Shown: in pieces, positions 23,446 through 33,302 of the stretch | Layout of the letters: the number at the start of each line of letters is the position of its first letter | Numbering within the stretch: the stretch's first letter is position 1 | NCBI GenBank assembly: GCA_030295235.1 | Contig: AP026123.1 | Span: 992,001 to 1,056,000 of the forward strand | From: Fistulifera solaris | Taxonomy: Eukaryota > Bacillariophyta > Bacillariophyceae > Naviculales > Stauroneidaceae | Length of the DNA stretch: 64,000 nt | Reading direction: 5' to 3' | The notes under the pieces: generated by a model | Told to the model about the DNA's origin: nothing | Database searches by the model: none | What the model saw: the letters and a program-made list of their open reading frames with translations, nothing else | Program-made: the position numbers and the translations under genes

Positions 23446-23760
23446 TCAAACGCTTTTTTCTCCTCCTTGAAGGGCAATGGGGAGTAGAGCTGTCAAAATA
23501 GCGAGGATTCCTGCGCCTACCGCCAAACCAATGGGAGCGTCTACTTTTCCGTACTCATAATCATCTTCAACTTCGACTACCGCCAAAACGATGGCCGGAA
23601 TATTGGCCATGACGAAAGCGGAAGCCGCGGCAATCTTAGGCTCCATATTGTCAAACGGGGAGGCTTGAAGAGGAAGCACTCGCGCCGGAGAGATAACTTT
23701 CGGGACGAAAGCTACCACCGCGGTGGCCAGCAGGCAAACGAGAAAAGCACGACGGATCAT
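23446..23760 (-). CDS. Small plastid-targeted membrane protein
   Basis: I choose the ATG at 23760 (104 residues) because it opens directly into a signal peptide, MIRRAFLVCLLATAVVAF, with F at the predicted cleavage site followed by VPKVISPARVLPLQAS. That is the diatom bipartite plastid-targeting pattern. The mature part of about 70 residues has two hydrophobic segments (IAAASAFVMANIPAIVLAVV and LAVGAGILAILTALLPIAL) separated by an acidic EVEDDYEYGKVDAP loop. This looks like a small thylakoid protein of the size of minor photosystem subunits, but I cannot name the family. The longer frame upstream to 23919 lacks targeting features and is probably 5' UTR. Confidence 0.65.
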   Translation of the reverse strand: MIRRAFLVCLLATAVVAFVPKVISPARVLPLQASPFDNMEPKIAAASAFVMANIPAIVLAVVEVEDDYEYGKVDAPIGLAVGAGILAILTALLPIALQGGEKSV

Positions 23761-24488
23761 ATCGATGAAATGGGTTGTTTGTACCGCTGTTGAAATATTT
23801 AACTGACGCGTTACTACTTTGGCTAGCTGAGATTGTCTCTCTGAGAAGTCTTCACCACAAGGTGTGTGTCTGTTCCGATTACTCTTACGGACTTTGACTT
23901 CGATGGCGGATGACACCAACGCAGCACGAGGTTCTCGACCGTTGCTGCTAAACCTTAGAAAAAATACCAGGTACAGTACCGGTACGGCTTTTTTCTAGGT
24001 TGCTGTTGCGATGATGCACGACAGATGCTGTAGGGTTAAAGCTATCCTTTTACGGCAAACAATACAGTAGGGCGTCACAGCGAGACAGAATGTCACTCAA
24101 TAAGTACATATTGAGCATGAACAGAAGTGGAGACAGGGCGGGCCGGCGTCCGCTTTCCGAGATGACATTAATCAAGTACGACTTGAATTTTTAGTGTCTG
24201 CTCTATAGTGTACTCGCCGAAGTTAATTATATTACTTCTAATGTCATACTTGTTGATTCAGAATTTGATAGTATAAAGTACAAGACTTCAAGTCGCACGT
24301 CGCACCTCGCACCTCGCGCTGCGCTCGCGCAGCTGCAAGATTTTTGTCTTGTTTTTGCCTTCTTCATTTTGCATGTTGTTGCATGTGCTTCGTTTACTTC
24401 AAAGCTGGAAAAGAGGTGCGGTTGCTGTTTGTCGTCCAAATCAATAATCTCGGCTAAAACAAAACGTCTTGCATAAGCGGCAATTCAC
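23761..24488. promoter_or_regulatory. Divergent intergenic region with GTAC palindromes
   Basis: About 730 bases between two divergent genes. At 23966-23987 overlapping GGTAC/GTACC words form a near palindrome (ccaggtacagtaccggtac). A GC-rich repeat of cgcacctcgcacctcgc lies near 24300. No gene is supported. Confidence 0.35.
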
Positions 24489-26045
24489 ATGTGGGTCAAA
24501 GTTGGCTGGGTCGCGGCTCTTTTGGCCGCGATTGGAATTCAGAAGGCTTTAGCAGGAAATCCAATTCACTCGGCATTGACGTCGTTTGTTCTCGTGTTCA
24601 TTATTTCCTATGTGTATCTTTATCGGCCCACTTACGTTTGGGAGAATGGGATCCGCCAATGCATGAGATGAAGTCGATGAGCATGTCGGATCATCCAGAA
24701 AAGTACCGATTTGGAAGGTGGCGATGGGGACGAGGAAAAGAACAATCTGTTATCTTCCGATGAAGGTTCTCATGTCAATTCTAGGCAAGATACACCCGAA
24801 ATTATTCGAACAATAGATTCAGAGGCTAAAACACCCACAAAGGCAACAAAATCGTTTCAACCTCGCGTGGAAAGGATACACTTTCTGACGAACATCAAGA
24901 TCTTCTTAACCTTCATCGTAGTTGCTTTCCATGTCGCTGGAGCATTTGGCGCTTGCGGCAAAAACTTCCCATTGGTAATCGGCTACTACAAGCACCATAA
25001 AAACACATTCCAAACGATCCTGAGTGGATTGGCTATTCTCAGCCAATCCTATTTCATGTCACTTTTCTTCTTTATTTCCGGATATCTAACGCCATCCAAC
25101 TACGAGCGTAAAGGCGGAGAACAGTTTGTCAAGGATCGTGCGAGACGTTTGCTGATACCGGCATTAGCGGTTACCTTTTTCTTGGTGCCTTTGATAACTA
25201 TGGTCGCGCAATGGAGTGCTTCTTTCCCTCTGATGTATTTTCCCTTCCCCGAACACACATGGTTTATCTACTGGTTACTTCTTTTCGAATGGGCGTATAT
25301 TACCATCAGAAAAGATCGATTACGGTCAAATCAGCCTTCGCTAAAGCTCGCGTTCCCGAATACCGCAACAAGATGTGGTTTGGGATTCCTTCTTTGTGGG
25401 ATTCCAACTTATATTTTGACGAGAAAGGCTTCCATTCTATTATTCTGGGGTATGCCGACAATTTTACCAGGAAGTCTATTTTGTGACATTCTCTTGTTCT
25501 TTGCTGGAACTGTTGCAAATGAATCAGGTTGGATTTCATCCAAAGTTAAGATTGCGGATCAAATCGACCTCCCTCTGGAGAAGTTTCGCCGTGTAGTTCT
25601 CACTGAGGGCCTGGCTATCTTCCTTCTCCATGTTTCCCATTCAAAAAGCACTGCTTCAAATATACTCTGTTACTTGGTTGCGGGCATGTATTGCATCGAC
25701 ATGTCCATCTGCATACTGCAGCTCTTTCAAGAGTATGCGAACAAACCACTCCCGGCGTTTCTATCGGATGCGACCTTTACCGTATACTTGATCCATACTT
25801 TTGTGATCACAGTATGCACTAGCATCTTTGTCAAAATCTACAATGCGCTGTACGACGATCCAATATCGTTCAGCCCTGAAAATGGAAAGATCTTCCCAGT
25901 CTCTCAAAGTCATCTGAGCGGGCCGATGGATGGTATTGTTCACTACTTCCTCGGCTTCCTCGTTGTCTTCATTGTGTCAAATGCTATTGTCTGGCCTGCT
26001 GCATGTTTTGTGCGAAAGTTACCCGTATTAAATCAGTATCTCTAG
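24489..26045 (+). CDS. Acyltransferase-3 family membrane protein (two frameshifts)
   Basis: About 518 residues after bridging slips at G-runs 24648-24650 and 24713-24714. The N-terminus has two membrane segments (WVAALLAAIGIQKALAG and FVLVFIISYVYLYRP). After an acidic linker come about ten more, typical of acyltransferase-3 (OafA/GlcC-like) proteins. The conserved first segment FLTFIVVAFHVAGAFG holds the catalytic-type His, and SLFFFISGYLTPSNYERKG with the following RARRLLIPALAV matches the family's FxxSG...R motifs. These enzymes move acyl groups across or onto extracellular glycans and other acceptors. The acceptor here is unknown. The protein is probably in an endomembrane or the plasma membrane. 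Confidence 0.75.
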
Positions 26046-26167
26046 CGGCCTGGCATTTACATGGTTAAAAATTGTGTTACTTAGTAGCGAATGTTAAACT
26101 GTTTTGTACAAAATTAAGATAACTTCGGCCGTAAGCATTTGCTTCGATTCAAATTTGTAAGCTCGAG

Positions 26168-29118
26168 CTAATCTGTTTTGCGCCAACCAGTGGCTTCGCT
26201 GACAATATACTGATATTTGCGTTGGTGTTCGCGAATAACTAGAGGCATCTGCTCTTCATAAACTTTTTTCGAACCCATTGTACTCCATCACAGTCCGTAG
26301 AACATTCTTGGAGTAAATGGGCTCTTTCGTAACTGGGTCATTGAAACCACCCAACCACTTAGAACGTGGAGTGAACTCAGTGAGCCAACTAAATGGTGTT
26401 ACCATGACAACCACGCCATCCTTCTTCACAATAGAAGGCAACTCTTCGAGACATGCCATCGGATCTGGCAAGCGACATAGTAAGTTTGACATAATAACGC
26501 CGTCGTACAACTCTTTGCTCAGAAGGCCATTCTCCGCCATATCGCGCAACTTGCAAGCGTCCCCAGTGAAAAAATTAACTCTTTTACGTGTTTGTTCCGT
26601 GGTCCCCGCTTCGTGAACCGCTCTAACCTCTTCGTATAATTCTGCTTCGACAGGTACGCGAAACCGAATTTCCTCGTTTGCCTGCATGCGCTTAGCCGCA
26701 TTCACAAATGACTGGCTGAAATCGAATGCATCAACTTTGTCGAAAGTTTTAGCCAGCTCAAACGACGCACCGCCGACAGCACATCCAACATCCAGCGCTC
26801 GTTTCGGACGCGCTTTCTCCGGGAGTAATGAGACTAGCGCTCGTGCAACTCGTTGTGGAAAGCCAACGCCATGCATGGGAGAGTTGTCGTGTGGGAAGAT
26901 GGGTGAAAGATTCTCTTCTTTGCCGGAGGAAGGGTAGTGCAATCCCAAGTACATGTGAAGACTGTCGTTTGTTTCATAGACGTTTTCATTGTTTTCGCGA
27001 AGCGTATGGGTGTCTTCGACAGCTGTAGCATCACGAGCAGCAGCCTGGCCTTCAAAATTGCCAGCGTACAGATGCTTTGCGGGGGCTTCGTAATTTGAGG
27101 CTACTAGGCGAAAGCCAGAGTGTTGAAGGAAATGGGGACGGAAGTGGAAGCGAGCAAAAACGGATGCCTCATCGCCAGTACTCATGAAAGATCCACCCAC
27201 AATCATGGAATGTTTGCCATCAAAACATGGCGTAGAAAAGTCATCGTACACATGATGCACTTCAAACCCCTTCAACGGATTAAAATGGTCTTCCGTCCAC
27301 TCCCAGGCATTCCCAGTGGTATCACGATGCCCGGTTTGAGAAGGAGGGAAATGATCAACCGGATTTTGAGAAGAGTACGCTAAATTGAGATTGGCACCCG
27401 ATTCTCCGCGAGAGAAGTCATGTCCCGTGGTCACCATGACCTTATCGGCTGTAAAATCTTTTCGCGCTGCCGCCAAATTACTGTCCGAGTTGCGAATCAA
27501 ATGATGCTCAGCTTCCGTAAGCAAACGATATGGTTTGGATGTGGGTGAACCTTCCTTCTTTGTTTTCCAGCGACAAAAGGCCTTGGATTCATAATAGTTC
27601 ACGTCCACTGGCCAATCCCACCGCATGGGAATTATTTCAAAAATCGTGCGCAAACTGTATTCATGCGAGCCAGCGGGACCCGCGGGCTCCCAGAAGAAAA
27701 GGCCACTTCATATTCCGATGAGTACGCCACGCCCACCCATCATCGCACCAATATTCGGCGTTCCGGTATCCTCCATCCGCGACAAATTCCCAATATTCCC
27801 CGTTCGTCACCATGTATTCGCTGGCCATGAAAGGAGGAACATCCACCTTGCGTTCGCCATATTCATTATCCCACCCGAACGAAGGAAAATGGGCGGGCTT
27901 GCCCAGATCGACTGTCAAATCCTGGTCGTCGACCGCGATCATAGGATTCGGAGGATAGTCTAAACCTCGAACCGGTTTGGATGTCGGAGGCGGACGACGT
28001 GTGGATTTCCCCGTCGCCGACGGATGCAGAGGCGGCCAATGGTCCGGACGCTGCACGAGATAATACGGTGTTTCACGAAAGAGGACGGAACTGGTCTCCA
28101 TGTGGATGCGCTCGTGTTCGAATCCCATGAACAGGGCCCACATGGGATGCGCTTTGTCCACGTGAACGGGTCCCTGCGAGTCATCCAAACTGGGATGCGT
28201 TTCAATAGCTTCCATGACGGTTTGGTAAACTTGTTTGCGATACGCGTGAACTTCCGAAACCATGGGCCAAAGCATATCATTCTTGTGCATATCATCCCAC
28301 AGCATTTCGTCGACGCCCACTTCGAAGATGGATTCAAAATAAGGATTGACTGGCTTCGACAATACACCAGCAACGCGAAGCTTGTTGATGTAAAGACAGG
28401 CAGTGTGACCGTAGTAGAAGATTTGGGGATGGCGAAGACCATGCGGCGGCGGGCTAGAATATTGCTGGATGTGAGGATGCGTCGTGTTGCTTTGAAGTAG
28501 TCGACGAGAGCGAGAACTTACCGATAAAAGCCTTCTTCACCCTTGAGCCCCGCAAAGAGGGTCTCGTAGAGCGTCCACGAGTTGTTAAAGTAATCCTTGG
28601 CACTTTGACGAGTCACAGCCGAAAGGGTCGGAAGAGGAAGGGAACGAATGATTCCGTGCTCATCGACGCCTGTAATTCAATGATATTAAGAACACAAACT
28701 CGAACGCCCGAATGAATCAAACAGTGCATGTACGTCACTTACCGGGACATTCGTTCGGAGCAAGACCGGTGAACCACTCCTCCGCCTTGCGGGGACCCGT
28801 CAACCAGGCATTATCATTACCCCGATGCAAATTGATCTTCCAGAGATCATCCGCCAACGTCGCTGACGTCGAAACACGCAACGCCGCAGCCGAAGCGAGA
28901 CCCTTGCTGCGATAATCGAGATCATCTTCACTATCGTACAAGGTAGTCTGCGTCGACTGCCAGCGCACCGTCGAAGAAGCCAATAGGGAGTGACGACGAC
29001 CCCCCAAATCGGTACGGAGGAGCTTCTTCTTCGGCAAAGAGAAACGAGAAGCAGGGCCAATCTTGCGGAGCGTCGTCCACACGGTTCCCATACGGGCGGC
29101 TTGAGGAGAGAGCATCAT
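26168..29118 (-). CDS. OvoA: Ovothiol synthase OvoA, 5-histidylcysteine sulfoxide synthase with methyltransferase domain (two introns, two frameshifts)
   Basis: Exons are 28743-29118, 28522-28669 and 26168-28453; introns are 73 and 68 nt. The protein has about 930 residues in the order of OvoA: a DinB-like domain with the iron-binding HxxxHxE site (FEHERIHMETSS, about residue 290), a formylglycine-generating-enzyme-like domain (GHRDTTGNAWEWTEDHF, GGSFMSTGDEASVFARFHFR, HSGFRLV) and a C-terminal SAM methyltransferase (ALDVGCAVGGASFELAK). OvoA joins cysteine sulfur to histidine and the third domain can N-methylate the thiohistidine product. The basic N-terminus (MMLSPQAARMGTVWTTLRK... with SLLASSTVRWQS) looks like a mitochondrial presequence. 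Slips are at 27697-27700 and 26264-26269; mending the second restores an end with GWRKTD. Confidence 0.9.
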
Positions 29119-29690
29119 GATGAAGAGAGAGAATAGGTATCTGTGGAATAGAAAAGAAACAAAAGATTCGTTTGGATGGTAACGGAAGAAAATAGTATTT
29201 GTGTGAACTTGTGCACGATGCGTGATGGCGGGTGACTCATTCGCTCCAACCAAAATCTCCGCCGATCTTATGGCGTGAGCTCTACGTGGCGTCTTTGTAT
29301 AAATCTGTACGTGTACTATGTAGACCATAGTTAAATTCGCATTCGAGGATGTTCTTGACGACAACAAAAATTGCTCGAGCCAAATAAGGCAAGAATGATG
29401 AGAATGTGCCCGAGCAAAGATCATTTCTTTCGATGATGATCATTGCAGCTCTAGCTGTCAATGAGGAAGGCAAAGGAACAATGGCGTCGTTCGTGGATTA
29501 TACTGTCGGCGATGCGCTACTTTTTGACCCAAAGACAAGCGAGCGTCCCATGTGAAAGAGGATCCTCTATCTTTTGCAGCAGGCTCACTTACTTCAGAGC
29601 ATTTTCCTCCACAAACAAATGACACCACGAGGCAACAATATGTCGACTAATGTGACGGAATTTTCCTTTTCTACTAGCGTCCTTATATAA
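29119..29690. other. Intergenic, OvoA 5' flank
   Basis: About 570 bases. The minus-strand frame of OvoA exon 1 stays open upstream of its ATG, so a further 5' extension cannot be excluded. Nothing else is supported. Confidence 0.3.
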
Positions 29691-30835
29691 CTATTTCTCA
29701 TATGCAAATATCTCTCTTCGGAGAAGCCAACGACAGTCCACCTCGCCGGGAGCAACTTTCTGCTTGGCATCCGCGTTGTGGACGAAAGCGTCACGTTGCA
29801 ACCGTGAGCGTTGACAAAGTTGGCCAACCCGCTGTTCTTCAATTTCTGACAGAACGATTTCTCGAAGGCACTGTGCAAGAAGGCCAACTTTTCGGGGCGA
29901 AACAGCGACCGTAAGCGAATCGTCGTCGTTGGGGCACAAGCGGCAATCCGGCTGAGTGACAGGAGTGACACGAGCGACCAACAATTTGGCTTCACTGACC
30001 ACCAAAGCATCGTCATCGTTTGGGGCACAAGCGGCAATCGGGCTGCTCCAAATGAGCCGGCAAGTCAATGTCCGCCACCGTGCTAAACGCGCCGAGGCTG
30101 TATCCGACCGAAGAAAATGCCTGCGTTGTAAGCCAGCGATGATACTTTCGTCGGCGACTGTCATGTCCTTTTCCGAAAAGTCATGAAGGGCTCCGGCAAG
30201 ATGACCTGGGCCTCGGTGTTCTTGCTCGGCTTGCCCTGAATGGGCAAGCTGACGTCGACTGACCGGCCACATCGAGGAGCGAGAACGAGCACGCGTGGGG
30301 CGTGAGCAAAGTTGGCGGAACCCGATTCACGCAAGAGACTGCAGAACTCGCTCTCAAAGGTGCTGTGGATTGCCTTGAGATCCTGGGTGTTTTTGAACGC
30401 TGCCACGACATCGTCATCGTTCGGACACAAGCGGCAGTCGGGTTGCATCCATCCGACTTGGACGAAACCAAGAACCATCTGTCCGTTGCGTTTGGTATCC
30501 TTGACGGCCATCGCATCATCATCGTTGGGGCAGAGACGGCAGTCCGGCTGAGAGAGACCGACAAGTTCGAACGGCAGCCGCCGACTCGGCTTTGAAGCTA
30601 TCCATGGTGTATCCGGCGGAACCATAAGTTTTGTTGTAAGCTGACTTGACAGCCTTGCCGATGATGGCGATATCATCGGCCGTGGCTTCGTGCTTCATGC
30701 CGTGGACAACAACGCGAACGTCGGCGTTGTCGGCGTTCTTGGTGCCGAGAAGCTGGTTCAGCGGCAGCACGAAAGTTGAAATCAGCAGAGGCTGCCAAGG
30801 AGAAAGGCGGTCAAGGCGAGGGGACTGAGCTTCAT
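29691..30835 (-). CDS. Secreted two-module protein with four QPDCRLCPNDDD motifs (several frameshifts)
   Basis: The ATG at 30835 opens a signal peptide (MKLSPLALTAFLL). The coding signal then moves among frames at several places, so the exact protein is uncertain. Four near-identical motifs QPDCRLCPNDDD are encoded on the minus strand, around 30517-30552, 30411-30443, 30009-30045 and 29919-29953. They form two modules: each has a GYTMDSF/GYSLGAF-like lead, two motifs, then a STFESEFCSLLRESGSANF or SAFEKSFCQKLKNSGLANF tail. The tails align well across frames, which supports the reading and shows an internal duplication. The C-x-x-C pair plus the Asp run could bind metal, but this is speculation. 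The function is unknown and the C-terminus beyond 29750 is unsure. Confidence 0.55.
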
Positions 30836-31824
30836 CGTTGGTGGAAGAGGTTTGGATAGTTGCTTGAGTGGAAGGAGGCAAATACTGGTTGCACGTTCGA
30901 ATACAAATTTAAATTATGAGCTCGAGACGAGAAGAAATGGAAGCGCTTTGGGCTTTTTTTGACCTTGTTGTTGATAACCTATGTGTGGGTTTGAAAATGG
31001 TCCCGTATGACGACAAGTACTTTTTTCGACAAAGCAAATTAAACAAACGTAGAAGATCCGAACGTATTTGATTGGGCAACAATCTCGCGGAATTCGATTT
31101 GCGATATCACTTCTAGTTTGTCAAGCTAGCTCGTTTACGACTAAGAAAAGCGAGGAGCTTTTACTTTACAGGTTTGTTGTTGATAGGTTGATAGGTGTCT
31201 CATTAATAACACCCGGTATGGCCTAGGCCTATGTGCGTGCCTTAGTTGATGGCGACAGCATTATGATACAATTTTTCAATAATACTTCATTTTTTTTTCC
31301 TTCACACTTTCCCAATAAGCGACTGACGTCGACATCAATTATGTCTATGTCTTGTGTGAACCTGTACGACACGTTCATGAGCTTCAAAAAGGAAAAAAGG
31401 ATCTGATCGGTACCCATTTCGTAGCTGAACATCTATTGGTGAAACGTAAAATGCGAAAAGCATCTAAGCGAAGAAAGAACGCAAGCAGAAAGGAAATCTT
31501 TTCCTTGTAACTTGATTGGTTGAATAGCTGTTTGTTAGTTTGCCAAACGCACAGCAATAGCCATAGAGAACATCATGTGTTTCTGAAAATCGACTACAGT
31601 ATTACGTAGTACAGTACTTGACACGGTCTTCCCGCGTCCCGCCCGTAACCAAAATCTCCACCCATGCGCTTTGGCAGAGGGCAGCGGCATCAAACACCAT
31701 GAGAACAAGAAGTTCGCAGCTCGGGAGAAAGAAATGATTGTATTGTCGTAATCATTCGAATACAAGTTAAGGCTAATTTCAATTCACGTGCGAGATTAGT
31801 TTTCAAGGGAATTGACTAGGCACC
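30836..31824. other. Intergenic region, about 1 kb
   Basis: No convincing gene. A GTAC-rich near palindrome (tacagtattacgtagtacagtact) lies at 31595-31618. Short open frames on either strand have no domain signal. Confidence 0.35.
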
Positions 31825-32379
31825 ATGATTCGCAATGATAAGCAGAAACGTGACACCATCAATCGCGCCGTACAGCAATATCTTTCGCTTTTGACATCGT
31901 TGAAGCGAAGGCGTCTTAACCAGGTTGCGCTCGCTGTTATATTTAAAAAAGTGGACGCGCCATGGATGAAACCCAGTATGATATACCAAGAGTTATCGAG
32001 GCGTCGTCGCAGACTAAAATCAGAGAGGGATTCTTCGAACGCTGAATCAGACTCCACTTTATACAATATCCCTTCTGATATTCCTTTGTTCGTCTCCGTT
32101 GGCCTCGATGATAGCTCACGTATATCGGGTGTATCTGAGATAAAAAATTTACAAACAAATCAGCAGCTTTTATTGAAGGATCCTGTGTCTCCAGAGACAA
32201 TAGGTGAAGAATACTCGAAAGGTTTTCTGTCAAACGAAGAAACTCGCGGTGTTCCACCGTTCGATGACATATCGGAACTTTCTATGGAGCTCCCAAAACA
32301 TCAGGATGTGCTTGAATCGGGCGTTGTATTGAATAGCTTGTCTCAAACCTTGGTGGCCGTAGGGCCAACGCAACCGTAG
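31825..32379 (+). CDS. Hypothetical basic/acidic protein
   Basis: An intact 184-residue frame with a good start context (caccatga). The N-terminal third is very basic and partly helical (SLLTSLKRRRLNQVALAVIF, ELSRRRRRLKSERD), which could contact nucleic acid. The rest is Ser/Glu/Leu-rich and looks disordered. I recognise no domain. It stands alone between two intergenic repeats-bearing regions. It may be a lineage-specific gene or a remnant of a mobile element; I cannot tell which. Confidence 0.4.
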   Translation: MIRNDKQKRDTINRAVQQYLSLLTSLKRRRLNQVALAVIFKKVDAPWMKPSMIYQELSRRRRRLKSERDSSNAESDSTLYNIPSDIPLFVSVGLDDSSRISGVSEIKNLQTNQQLLLKDPVSPETIGEEYSKGFLSNEETRGVPPFDDISELSMELPKHQDVLESGVVLNSLSQTLVAVGPTQP

Positions 32380-32724
32380 GCCTACTACTTTACGAGACAT
32401 CAGATTGTCTATATTCCGCAAGATTTTTGAACAATCCTATGACTGCAAACGTTTGGCGACAAGTTCTACGAAATATTTTTGTGGTACAGGTTGTCGGAAA
32501 ATGCACTTTCCCCTAAGAAGATAATGAAATTACAATGCAAAAGCAGCTAATAGACCTAGTGAATAGGCCCTAGGAACTTAGTTGACTAACCACCCGCAAG
32601 AAGGTTGCGTAATTTCTTCCCGGCCGCCTGTCGCATCACATTCCCTTTTTCTATAAACGTGAGAAGACAACATACCCAGCTTTTCTATTGCTGGAATTCA
32701 CCTTGCACCAACATTATCTGGGAA

Positions 32725-33185
32725 ATACCTGGTACGTGAAAACACCACACCCACGTTTTTTGTGCACATGAAAAAGCACTTGCCCATATTTTCCACTCCC
32801 ACGTTTTTTGGCTACTTGAAAAACCCCACACCCACAATTTCTGGATACGTGAAAACACCGCTCTACCACATTTTCTGGACGCGTGGAAAAACCCCACCCC
32901 CACAGTTTCTGGACATCACTCGCCCACATTTTCTGGACACGTGAAAAACCCCACTCCCACATTTTCTGGATACTTGGAAACATCACACCCCCACATTTTC
33001 TGGAGACGTGAAAATCCGCACCCCCACATTTTCTGGATAGGTGGAAACATCACTCGCCCACATTTTCTGGACACGTGAAAAACCCCACCCCACATTTTCT
33101 GGACACGTGGAAAACCCCACGCACATGAAAAACCGCACTCCCCCAAAATTTCTGTGCACGTGAAAACATCACATGCCCAAAACGA
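32725..33185. repeat. Minisatellite, units about 32-38 bp
   Basis: About a dozen imperfect copies of cccacattttctggacacg followed by tgaaaaacccc. Most units hold the word TTTTCTGGA and several hold the palindrome CACGTG. The minus strand stays open in more than one frame across the array, giving repeated QKMW/RKCG peptides, but these follow the repeat period and are not evidence of a gene. Confidence 0.85.
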
Positions 33186-33302
33186 AAACGTGAACGAAAC
33201 CTTGAAGTATTATTATTCCTCAACAGAGTCAATAAACATGATCAACAGCACCTGCAGTATAAGTGCAACGACCAATCAATTTGGAACGATTCCACAAGAG
33301 TA

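Noticed and set aside
31825-32379. Transposon gag or DNA-binding gene
   Set aside because: Only the basic composition suggests it; no zinc knuckle, integrase or terminal repeats were found nearby, so I left it as hypothetical.
32685-33232. Minus-strand open frames giving repeated QKMW/RKCG peptides
   Set aside because: The frames exist because the repeat lacks stops; several frames are open at once and there is no start context or conserved domain.
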